DNA of 7,648 nt from Bacillota bacterium (lineage in GTDB: Bacteria; Bacillota; Clostridia; Lachnospirales; Lachnospiraceae): the NCBI GenBank assembly GCA_023398855.1, contig JAEWRS010000189.1, positions 1 to 7,648 on the forward strand. The letters run 5' to 3'. The translations under genes were made by a program, and so were the position numbers. Every line of letters begins with the position of its first letter. Position 1 is the stretch's first letter. Of the stretch, positions 1-5,862 are shown in pieces. Under the pieces are notes generated by a model, which was not told where the DNA came from, made no database searches, and saw only the letters and a list, made by a program, of their open reading frames with translations.

Positions 1-1
1 C

Positions 2-697
2 TTTGTGGCGGAAGGCCTTCGAATGTTTAAAGAAATTCCGGCGGAAAGGATCGACAGCCTTTTTGTTTCTGAAGAATTTTTGAAAAACCAAGTCCATAAA
101 AAGCTTTTGTCCGGAATGGAATACGAAGTTGTTTCAGAAGATGTGTTTCAGATCATGTCAGATACCCAGACGCCTCAGGGGATTTTAGCTCTTGTCAGAC
201 AGTATGATTACAGAGCAGAGGATTTGCTGGCTGCTTCTGGTCCGGCCCTTTTGATGGTACTGGAGAATATCCAGGATCCGGGGAATCTGGGAACGATGTT
301 AAGGGCAGGAGAAGGAGCCGGGATCACCGGTGTGCTCATGAGCGAAGCTACGGCAGACATCTATAATCCCAAAGTGATCCGTTCCACCATGGGCTCCATT
401 TTCCGCGTTCCCTTTGTATATACAGAAGACCTTTCTGCCTCTTTAAAGGCTTTAAAAGCCAGAGGGATCAGACTGTATGCAGCACATTTAGATGGCAGGA
501 ATAATTATGAAAAAGAGGATTATACTGTTGATACAGGGTTTCTAGTGGGAAATGAGGCAAACGGTCTGACAGACGAGACAGCAGCTCTGGCGGATGCCTA
601 TATTAAGATCCCCATGAGAGGGAAGGTGGAGTCCTTAAACGCAGCAGTGGCGGCTTCTGTACTGATGTTTGAAGCAGCCAGACAGCGGCGGATCTGA
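2..697 (+). CDS. SpoU/TrmH-family RNA 2'-O-methyltransferase, 5' end cut off by window
   Basis: Expected to transfer a methyl group from S-adenosylmethionine to a ribose 2'-OH in rRNA or tRNA, in the cytoplasm. The three SpoU motifs are visible, numbering from the Val codon at base 5. Motif 1 is around residues 88-110 (NIQDPGNLGT followed by RAGEGAGITGV), motif 2 is FLVGNEANGL at 179-188, and motif 3 is IPMRGKVESLNAAVAASV at about 202-219. Together they form the knotted SAM-binding fold. The N-terminal part resembles the L30e-like substrate-binding domain of this family. The reading frame is open to the window edge and the first full codon is Phe, giving a FVAEGLRMFKE stretch that is normally internal in these proteins. 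The GTG at base 5 is therefore an internal Val, and roughly 25-35 residues are missing upstream. The exact RNA target cannot be read from the sequence. The family call is secure, the substrate is not. Confidence 0.93.
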   Translation, partial: FVAEGLRMFKEIPAERIDSLFVSEEFLKNQVHKKLLSGMEYEVVSEDVFQIMSDTQTPQGILALVRQYDYRAEDLLAASGPALLMVLENIQDPGNLGTMLRAGEGAGITGVLMSEATADIYNPKVIRSTMGSIFRVPFVYTEDLSASLKALKARGIRLYAAHLDGRNNYEKEDYTVDTGFLVGNEANGLTDETAALADAYIKIPMRGKVESLNAAVAASVLMFEAARQRRI

Positions 698-735
698 CCG
701 TCAGAAAATTGTAAGGCTTTTTATAAGCCGGTATG

Positions 736-764
736 TTGAGAAATACTGGAAGATATAGTATGAT
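736..764 (+). promoter_or_regulatory. Probable sigmaA-type promoter for the nfeD-SPFH unit
   Basis: TTGAGA (736-741) and TATGAT (759-764) are separated by exactly 17 bases. Each differs from the TTGACA/TATAAT consensus at one position. The site lies 38 bases after the methyltransferase stop and would start transcription near 771, giving a leader of about 130 bases before the nfeD start at 900. Inferred from sequence match only. Confidence 0.65.
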
Positions 765-884
765 AGTAGCAGAAGCCATGCAATGATTCAAAGATCTTAT
801 GTTTTCGGGATAATTAAGGCATGGGGAACTGAAACGTATGTCAACGGATAGATTTGCCGGGCAGCTTTGCCTATTATGGCAGGG

Positions 885-890
885 AAGGGG
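885..890 (+). promoter_or_regulatory. Ribosome binding site that fixes the nfeD start
   Basis: AAGGGG lies nine bases before the ATG at 900. The in-frame upstream alternatives, TTG at 867 and ATG at 876, lack a comparable purine-rich site, and both fall inside a possible hairpin (855-881). This favours the ATG at 900 and a 146-residue product. Confidence 0.6.
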
Positions 891-899
891 AATGATGAG

Positions 900-1340
900 A
901 TGGCAGCAGGCTATTGGCTTATTGCATTTGTAGTGCTTTTGGGAATTGAAGCAATGACCATGGCCCTGACGACCGTCTGGTTCGCGGGCGGAGCGCTGGT
1001 TGCATTTGTACTGGCACTGCTTGGAATCAATGTTCAGGTGCAGCTGGGAGTATTTGTAATAGTATCTTTTATTCTTTTGTTTTTTACCAGGCCTTTTGCC
1101 TTAAAGTATGTGAACAAAAACACAGTAAAAACCAATATGGATAGTATAATTGGAAAGAGTGCCAGAGTCACGGCCACAATCAACAATGTGGAAGGAAAAG
1201 GTGCTGCGGTTTTAAACGGCCAGGAATGGACGGCCAGGGCACTGGAGGATGAAAATATTTATCCGGTGGGCACCATGGTGGAAGTGAAAGAAATCAGAGG
1301 CGTAAAATTAATTGTGAGCAAGAATCAGGAGGAAACTTAG
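900..1340 (+). CDS. NfeD-like membrane protein (short, OB-fold type)
   Basis: A 146-residue partner protein of the SPFH family member that follows. From the ATG at 900, hydrophobic segments span about residues 5-26 and 28-64, read as two to three membrane helices with a conserved-looking WFAGGALVAF core. A soluble C-terminal part (about 80-146) has the pattern of the NfeD OB-fold: a GKSARVTATI strand, then GAAVLNGQEWTARA and a final GTMVEVKEIRGVKLIVSK. There is no N-terminal ClpP-like serine protease domain, so this is the short class of NfeD protein and not the protease-fused class. One base separates its stop from the next start, and the next gene's AGGAGG lies inside its last codons, so the two are co-translated. 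NfeD proteins next to SPFH genes are an established pair thought to act in membrane organisation. The molecular role remains poorly defined. Starts at 867 or 876 are possible but less likely. Confidence 0.88.
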   Translation: MAAGYWLIAFVVLLGIEAMTMALTTVWFAGGALVAFVLALLGINVQVQLGVFVIVSFILLFFTRPFALKYVNKNTVKTNMDSIIGKSARVTATINNVEGKGAAVLNGQEWTARALEDENIYPVGTMVEVKEIRGVKLIVSKNQEET

Positions 1341-1341
1341 T

Positions 1342-2280
1342 ATGGGAGCAATTGGATTTTCTGCAGTCATTGTTATATTGATTGTTATTTTGTCACTGTT
1401 GGCATCTTGTATCAGGATCGTGCCCCAGGCACAGGCCCTGGTCGTAGAGCGTTTGGGTGCATTTTTGGAAACATGGTCTGTTGGTGTTCATATTAAGATG
1501 CCTCTTCTTGACCGGGTGGCTAAAAGAGTTAATTTAAAAGAGCAGGTGGCAGATTTCCCTCCTCAGCCGGTTATCACGAAAGATAACGTTACCATGAGAA
1601 TCGACACAGTTGTATTTTTCCAGATTACAGATCCAAAGCTTTATGCTTATGGAGTGGAAAATCCCATCATGGCAATTGAGAATCTGACGGCAACGACCCT
1701 TCGTAATATCATTGGTGACTTGGAGCTGGATCAGACGCTGACTTCGAGAGAGACGATCAACGCAAAGATGAGAGAGATCCTTGATATTGCCACTGATCCA
1801 TGGGGAATCAAGGTAAACCGTGTGGAGCTTAAGAATATCATGCCTCCGGCAGCGATTCAGGATGCTATGGAGAAACAGATGAAGGCAGAGCGTGAGCGCC
1901 GTGAAGCCATCTTAAGAGCGGAAGGTGAGAAGAAATCCACCGTTCTTGTGGCAGAAGGAAAGAAAGAATCCGCCATACTTGATGCTGAAGCTGAAAAGCA
2001 GGCTGCTATCCTTCGTGCAGAGGCGGAGAAAGAAAAACGGATCCGTGAGGCAGAAGGTCAGGCGGAAGCCACCTTAAAGATCCAACAGGCCAATGCAGAT
2101 GGAATCCGTATGATCAAGGAAGCTGGTGCGGATCACGCGGTTTTAGTTATTAAGAGCCTGGAGGCATTTAAGGCGGTTGCTGACGGCAGGGCGACCAAGA
2201 TCATTATTCCTTCCGAGATCCAGGGTCTGGCCGGACTGGTTTCTTCTATAACAGAGATTTCCAAGAACCCGGAGGAATAA
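1342..2280 (+). CDS. SPFH/band-7 (stomatin/QmcA-type) membrane protein
   Basis: A 312-residue membrane-anchored scaffold of the stomatin/prohibitin/flotillin/HflK superfamily, expected to form oligomeric cages in the cytoplasmic membrane. Visible parts are one N-terminal membrane helix (about residues 4-24), the SPFH domain (about 25-185, including the typical IVPQAQALVVERLG entry and the VITKDNVTMRIDTVVFFQI strand pair), a long charged helix with five in-register 11-residue repeats (191-245), and a C-terminal hydrophobic segment rich in Gly/Leu (about 280-305). Length and order match QmcA/YbbK and paraslipin proteins and not the larger flotillins. An AGGAGG site at 1327-1332, nine bases upstream, supports the ATG at 1342. 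The gene forms a two-gene unit with nfeD and is followed by an intrinsic terminator. NfeD beside an SPFH protein is the usual bacterial arrangement. Its exact client or physiological role cannot be deduced here. Confidence 0.93.
   Translation: MGAIGFSAVIVILIVILSLLASCIRIVPQAQALVVERLGAFLETWSVGVHIKMPLLDRVAKRVNLKEQVADFPPQPVITKDNVTMRIDTVVFFQITDPKLYAYGVENPIMAIENLTATTLRNIIGDLELDQTLTSRETINAKMREILDIATDPWGIKVNRVELKNIMPPAAIQDAMEKQMKAERERREAILRAEGEKKSTVLVAEGKKESAILDAEAEKQAAILRAEAEKEKRIREAEGQAEATLKIQQANADGIRMIKEAGADHAVLVIKSLEAFKAVADGRATKIIIPSEIQGLAGLVSSITEISKNPEE
1912..2076 (+). repeat. Five 11-residue (hendecad) repeats within the SPFH protein
   Basis: Residues 191-245 divide without gaps into five units of 11 residues. 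The units begin LRAEGEKKSTV, LVAEGKKESAI, LDAEAEKQAAI, LRAEAEKEKRI and REAEGQAEATL. Each has A-E at positions 3-4 and a hydrophobic residue closing position 11. This is the pattern of a right-handed hendecad coiled coil, known to build the wall of SPFH cages. It is a protein-level repeat; the DNA copies have diverged. Confidence 0.8.
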
Positions 2281-2303
2281 TTTCTTTAAGCTAATAAACA
2301 TAC

Positions 2304-2339
2304 CGCAGCAGGAGGCAAAAGCCCTCTTGCTGCGTTTTT
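2304..2339 (+). terminator. Rho-independent terminator after the SPFH gene
   Basis: CGCAGCA (2304-2310) pairs with TGCTGCG (2328-2334). The stem continues through a G-T wobble and GAGG/CCTC, closing on an AAAA-containing loop with one bulged base. TTTTT follows at 2335-2339. The stem of about 12 pairs plus the T-run, 23 bases after the SPFH stop, is a textbook intrinsic terminator and separates the nfeD-SPFH unit from the patatin gene. Confidence 0.92.
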
Positions 2340-2382
2340 CACATTCATTTACATCCTAATGAATCAAGCTTAGGAGGAACTT

Positions 2383-3555
2383 ATGGAACTGAAACTAGAT
2401 TTAAACAGGGAATATGGACTGGTGCTGGAAGGCGGAGGCGCCAAAGGAGCTTATCAGATTGGCGCGTGGAAGGCCTTAAGAGAAGCTGGGGTGAAGATCA
2501 AGGGCGTTGCAGGTGTTTCCGTTGGATCTTTAAACGGTGCTCTCATTTGTATGGATGAACTGGATCTGGCGGAAAAAATATGGAAGAACATTGAGTATTC
2601 CAAGGTTATGGCCGTAAATGACGAAATCATAAAGGCGCTGAAGGAAAGGGATTTTAAGTCCTTAAATTTTCAAGAGCTCATAAGCAGCGGGTTTCAGATC
2701 TTAAAGGAGGGAGGGGTTGATGTCACTCCTTTAAGAAATCTCATTGAAGAAGTTGTGGGGGACGAAGAAAGAATCAGGAACTCGGACAGAGAGCTTTACA
2801 CGGTAACCTATTCTGTTTCAGACAGAAAAGAACTGGCTGAGGACATCAGAAACAGCGAAGCAGGAACGATCAAGGATATGCTGCTTGCCAGTGCTTATTT
2901 TCTGGCTTTTAAAAATGAGAAGCTGGGGGGAAAACGGTATATGGATGGAGGGGGCGTCAATAATGTCCCCATTAACGTGCTTTTGGATCACGGATATGAA
3001 GATATTATTGTACTCCGCATATACGGCCTGGGTCTTGACAAAGAGAGGGTTACAGAAATTCCTGAAGGAATCCGTGTCTATCACATTGCTCCCAGGCAGG
3101 ATCTTGGGGGAATCCTGGAGTTTGATAAAAAACAGGCCAGAAAAAACATGACTTTGGGGTATTTTGATGCAAAGAGGTTCTTATATGGACTTAGCGGGCG
3201 TATTTATTATATTGATGCACCCAATACGGAGCCGTATTACTTTGATAAAATGATGTCTGAACTGGAATTTTTTAAAATATATATGCAGGACACTCTGAAT
3301 GAGGAGGGGATGGCGGCTCTGACGGGTTACCGGGCATTTACGGAAAGGCTGTTTCCCAGGCTGGCAGGAGAGTTTAAGCTGAAGGAGGACTGGGACTATA
3401 AGGATATGTACCTGGGACTATTGGAGGATATGGCAAAGCGCCTTAAGGTCAAACGGTTTCAGATATACACGGTGGATGAGCTGTTAAGAGAGATCAGAAA
3501 GAAGTTCCAGTCCCTTGATAAGGACAGGTTATTACAGCAAAACGATAAAAAATAA
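2383..3555 (+). CDS. Patatin-like phospholipase family protein
   Basis: A predicted serine lipid acyl hydrolase of 390 residues. The N-terminal patatin domain carries all expected elements: the glycine-rich oxyanion loop GGGAKGAY (residues 17-24), the nucleophile elbow GVSVG with Ser46, and the DGG motif with Asp188, giving an intact Ser-Asp dyad. No signal peptide or membrane helix is visible, so it is probably cytoplasmic, perhaps acting at the inner membrane face like RssA-type proteins. After the catalytic domain (to about residue 215) there are roughly 175 further residues, acidic and lysine-rich and mostly helical-looking towards the end, with no motif I recognise. AGGAGG at 2372-2377, five bases before the ATG, supports the start. 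Only 43 bases separate the start from the preceding terminator and I see no convincing promoter there. Expression may depend on a non-consensus promoter or on readthrough. The substrate is unknown. Confidence 0.92.
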   Translation: MELKLDLNREYGLVLEGGGAKGAYQIGAWKALREAGVKIKGVAGVSVGSLNGALICMDELDLAEKIWKNIEYSKVMAVNDEIIKALKERDFKSLNFQELISSGFQILKEGGVDVTPLRNLIEEVVGDEERIRNSDRELYTVTYSVSDRKELAEDIRNSEAGTIKDMLLASAYFLAFKNEKLGGKRYMDGGGVNNVPINVLLDHGYEDIIVLRIYGLGLDKERVTEIPEGIRVYHIAPRQDLGGILEFDKKQARKNMTLGYFDAKRFLYGLSGRIYYIDAPNTEPYYFDKMMSELEFFKIYMQDTLNEEGMAALTGYRAFTERLFPRLAGEFKLKEDWDYKDMYLGLLEDMAKRLKVKRFQIYTVDELLREIRKKFQSLDKDRLLQQNDKK

Positions 3556-3563
3556 AAAATGTA

Positions 3564-3592
3564 TTGCATAACTATACGTAATATACTATAAT
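3564..3592 (+). promoter_or_regulatory. sigmaA-type promoter for argF
   Basis: TTGCAT (3564-3569) and a perfect TATAAT (3587-3592) are separated by exactly 17 bases in a very AT-rich gap. Transcription would begin near 3599, giving a leader of about 33 bases. The site directly precedes argF and overlaps the ARG-box-like palindromes listed separately. Confidence 0.8.
3565..3578 (+). promoter_or_regulatory. Possible second, weaker ARG box overlapping the -35
   Basis: TGCAT-AACT-ATACG matches the TGnAT-N4-ATnCA layout at seven of the eight fixed positions (the last base is G, not A). It overlaps the -35 hexamer and lies 30 bases, about three helical turns, upstream of the stronger box on the same face. 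Paired boxes are usual for ArgR hexamers, but in AT-rich DNA this could be chance. Confidence 0.4.
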
Positions 3593-3594
3593 AA

Positions 3595-3608
3595 TGTATA
3601 AACATACA
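3595..3608 (+). promoter_or_regulatory. ARG box: probable ArgR/AhrC operator over the argF start point
   Basis: TGTAT and ATACA form a perfect inverted repeat with a four-base AT-rich centre (AAAC). This fits the TGnAT-N4-ATnCA layout of the known ArgR/AhrC binding site. It starts two bases after the -10 hexamer and so covers the expected transcription start, where a bound repressor would block the polymerase. The operator role is inferred from pattern, position and the downstream arginine gene. The regulator gene is not in the window. Confidence 0.65.
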
Positions 3609-3631
3609 ACGAGAAAAGCGGAGGATGCAAT

Positions 3632-4567
3632 ATGAACTTAAAAGGAAGAAATTTTATCACATTAAAAGATTATTCACCGGAAGAAATCGGATACCTTTTG
3701 GACTTAGCTGCCGATTTAAAAGACAGGAAAAAACAGGGGATCTCAGGCACTTCTCTGAAAGGAAAGAATATTGCACTTATTTTTGAAAAGCCCTCCACCC
3801 GCACCAGATGTTCCTTTGTGGTTGCCTCAGTGGATGAGGGAGCGCACCCGGAATATTTGGGGAAAGATGATATCCAGCTTGGGTACAAGGAAAGCGTGGA
3901 AGATACGGCAAGAGTTTTAGGCAGGATATTCGACGGCATCCAATTCCGGGGATTCAAGCATAAGACCGTGGAGGACCTGGCAAAATATGCAGGCATTCCG
4001 GTGTGGAACGGATTGACCGATGATTATCATCCAACACAGATCCTGGCAGATCTTCTCACCATGAAAGAACATTTCGGATATCTGAAAGGACTTCGTTTCG
4101 TATATGCCGGAGACGGACGCAACAACATCGCCAACAGCCAGATGATCGGAATGAGCAAGATGGGCGTCCATTTTACCATCCTGGCACCCAAGAGCCTGTG
4201 GCCCAAAGAGGACTTAGTGGAATTGTGCCAGGGTTATGCAAAGGAAAGTGGCAGTACCATCACGCTCACAGAGGATACGGACGCGGTCAAGGCTGCTGAT
4301 ATCATTTACACCGACGTATGGTGCTCCATGGGAGAAGAGGACAAGGCGGCCCAACGGATCACGCTTTTAAAACCGTATCAGGTGAATAAGGAACTGATGG
4401 ATAAAACAGGAAAGGATACTACCATATTCATGCACTGCCTGCCAGCCGTCAAAGGGAATGAAGTGACTGAGGAGGTTTTTGAATCCAATGCATCGGTGGT
4501 ATTTGACGAAGCAGAAAACAGAATGCATACCATCAAAGCGGTAATGGTGGCAACGTTAGGAGAGTAG
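3632..4567 (+). CDS. argF: Ornithine carbamoyltransferase
   Basis: Catalyses carbamoyl phosphate plus ornithine to citrulline and phosphate in arginine biosynthesis, as a cytoplasmic trimer. All signatures are present in 311 residues: the carbamoyl phosphate loop STRTR (55-59), [13 protein letters not shown] (85-97), HPTQ (133-136), the ornithine-binding DVWCSMG loop (228-234), HCLP with the active-site Cys269, and the C-terminal ENR with HTIKA. The SMG loop and HCLP identify ornithine rather than aspartate as substrate. GGAGG at 3620-3624, seven bases before the ATG, supports the start. An ARG-box-type operator at the promoter and the absence of arcA or arcC neighbours favour the biosynthetic enzyme (argF) over the catabolic arcB. 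Other arginine genes are not adjacent. No terminator is seen downstream, and the next gene starts three bases after the stop. Confidence 0.96.
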   Translation: MNLKGRNFITLKDYSPEEIGYLLDLAADLKDRKKQGISGTSLKGKNIALIFEKPSTRTRCSFVVASVDEGAHPEYLGKDDIQLGYKESVEDTARVLGRIFDGIQFRGFKHKTVEDLAKYAGIPVWNGLTDDYHPTQILADLLTMKEHFGYLKGLRFVYAGDGRNNIANSQMIGMSKMGVHFTILAPKSLWPKEDLVELCQGYAKESGSTITLTEDTDAVKAADIIYTDVWCSMGEEDKAAQRITLLKPYQVNKELMDKTGKDTTIFMHCLPAVKGNEVTEEVFESNASVVFDEAENRMHTIKAVMVATLGE

Positions 4568-4570
4568 AAC

Positions 4571-4879
4571 ATGTATATACAGGAACGAGGAAGAAGCTTA
4601 AGAAATGCTTCCATGGTGATGGATATCCTCCATATTGTGGTGGGAATTCTGATCGTGGTGCTGGCAGTGGTATCATTTTTAAGCCCAGAAGACCACATGC
4701 TTTTATTTCCGGCAATATTTTTCCTTGCCGGTGCGCTGAACCTGATTAACGGATTTTATAAAATCAGGCTCAGCGGAAGGGAAAAAAAGAAGAAGGCAGC
4801 GGGCATGCTGGTCCTTGTGTTTGGGATCCTTCTAATGGCTCTTACCGTCATCAGTGCGGTAAGTGTCTGGCGGGGGTGA
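4571..4879 (+). CDS. Small three-helix membrane protein of unknown function
   Basis: I do not recognise this 102-residue protein. It has three clear hydrophobic segments at about residues 18-37, 43-61 and 77-98. The first loop is short and acidic (SPEDH); the second is strongly basic (KIRLSGREKKKK, 64-75). The basic N-terminus and second loop predict, by the positive-inside rule, an N-terminus in the cytoplasm and a C-terminus outside. There is no signal peptidase site, metal-binding motif or conserved polar residue pattern in the helices that would suggest transport chemistry. The start is supported by AGGAGAG at 4558-4564, which overlaps the argF stop; in-frame ATGs at residues 15 and 17 lack such a site. 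It sits three bases after argF and overlaps birA by one base, so it is certainly in this transcript. Real gene: likely. Function: none assigned. Confidence 0.8.
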   Translation: MYIQERGRSLRNASMVMDILHIVVGILIVVLAVVSFLSPEDHMLLFPAIFFLAGALNLINGFYKIRLSGREKKKKAAGMLVLVFGILLMALTVISAVSVWRG

Positions 4880-5862
4880 TGCGGTTGAAAACTGAGATTC
4901 TGAAGCTGCTGAAAGAAAATGACGGGTATTTATCCGGCCAGGAGCTGTGCCAACGCTTCGGTGTTTCCCGGACAGCAGTCTGGAAAGCCATCCGCCAGCT
5001 TATAGAAGAAGGCTATGAAATTGAGGCAGTTCGAAATAAAGGGTACCATTTCATCGATTCTTGTGATATAATGACGAAAACAGAAATAGATAGCTGTATT
5101 AAGGGAAGATTTGGCCGGATTGTGGAGTATCATGAGGTCATTGATTCCACCAATATAAGAGCCAGGCGACTGGCAGAGGAAGGGGCCCCCATGGGAACGC
5201 TGGTTGTGTCGGACTGTCAGAATGCGGGCAGGGGCAGAAGAGGGCGGAGTTGGGTATCCCCTTCCGGAAAAAACATATTTATGAGCCTGATCTTAAGGCC
5301 AGACATCCTTCCATCATCTGCTTCCATGATTACACTGGTAGCGGCCCTGGCGGTTTATGACGGCATCAAGACCGTGACAAATCTTGATACGGGCATAAAG
5401 TGGCCTAACGATATTGTGGCAGGCGGGAAAAAGCTGTGTGGTATTCTGACAGAAATGAGCGCTGAACTGGAAGGGATCCGCTATGTGGTTGTAGGAGTTG
5501 GCATTAATGTCAACATGGAAGAGTTTCCTGATGACGTAAGCCTGACAGCTACTTCTCTGTACCTGGAAACAGGGGAAAAAGTGGGAAGAAGCAGGTTGAT
5601 TGCCGCCATAATGGTGGCTTTTGAACAATATTATGAAGATTTTATCAGCCAGGGTGATTTATCCGGGCTGATAAGTGTCTATAATAAACATATGGTCAAT
5701 GCAGGAAGAGATGTTAGAATTCTGGACAAGTCAGGTGATTATATCGGCAAGGCTTTGGGTATTAACGAAAAGGGAGAGCTTCTAGTGGAAGTGGAACCGG
5801 GAGAGGTAAGACATGTGATTTCCGGAGAGGTATCTGTCCGGGGAATCTATGGATATGTGTGA
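4879..5862 (+). CDS. birA: Bifunctional biotin--protein ligase / biotin operon repressor
   Basis: Activates biotin with ATP and attaches it to the acceptor lysine of biotin-dependent carboxylases. The N-terminal domain lets the biotinyl-AMP form repress biotin genes. From the ATG at 4879 (327 residues), the winged helix-turn-helix covers about residues 2-60 (LSGQELCQRFGVSRTAVWKAI, then NKGYHF). The catalytic domain shows DSTN near 89-92, the biotinyl-AMP loop GRGRRGR (117-123), KWPND (174-178), KLCGILTEM and GVGINVN (206-212). The C-terminal SH3-like domain (about 275-327) ends in ISGEVSVRG. This is a complete class II ligase. The start is ambiguous: GTG 4876, ATG 4879 (TGATG overlap with the preceding stop) and TTG 4885 are all possible. 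TTG has the best spacing from the GGGGG at 4872-4876. No BirA operator palindrome is visible in the window, so its targets lie elsewhere. Confidence 0.95.
   Translation: MRLKTEILKLLKENDGYLSGQELCQRFGVSRTAVWKAIRQLIEEGYEIEAVRNKGYHFIDSCDIMTKTEIDSCIKGRFGRIVEYHEVIDSTNIRARRLAEEGAPMGTLVVSDCQNAGRGRRGRSWVSPSGKNIFMSLILRPDILPSSASMITLVAALAVYDGIKTVTNLDTGIKWPNDIVAGGKKLCGILTEMSAELEGIRYVVVGVGINVNMEEFPDDVSLTATSLYLETGEKVGRSRLIAAIMVAFEQYYEDFISQGDLSGLISVYNKHMVNAGRDVRILDKSGDYIGKALGINEKGELLVEVEPGEVRHVISGEVSVRGIYGYV

Noticed and set aside
5..7. GTG as the start of the first methyltransferase gene
   Set aside because: The frame is open to the window edge and the FVAEGLRMFKE segment is internal in this family. The gene begins upstream of the window.
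715..729. GGCTT/AAGCC hairpin as a terminator for the methyltransferase gene
   Set aside because: The stem is only five pairs and no T-run follows on either strand.
824..835. GGGAACTGAAAC-like stretch resembling a segment of 23S rRNA
   Set aside because: Only about a dozen bases match from memory and the flanks do not. There is no rRNA gene here.
783..851. 22-codon reading frame in the nfeD leader as a leader peptide
   Set aside because: It has no clear ribosome site, no regulatory codon run and ordinary composition; chance is sufficient.
2885..3151. 88-codon open frame on the plus strand inside the patatin gene
   Set aside because: It is wholly contained in another frame of a gene with intact catalytic motifs, and its own product has no recognisable features.
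4378..4698. 106-codon open frame on the minus strand across the argF end
   Set aside because: It is antisense to two well-supported genes, has no ribosome site and resembles no protein. Similar antisense frames at 3670-3996 and 5314-5628 are rejected for the same reason.
4752..4765. Perfect 14-base palindrome GATTTTATAAAATC in the small membrane gene
   Set aside because: It lies within ordinary coding sequence (Gly-Phe-Tyr-Lys-Ile), and about half of one such palindrome is expected by chance in a window this size.
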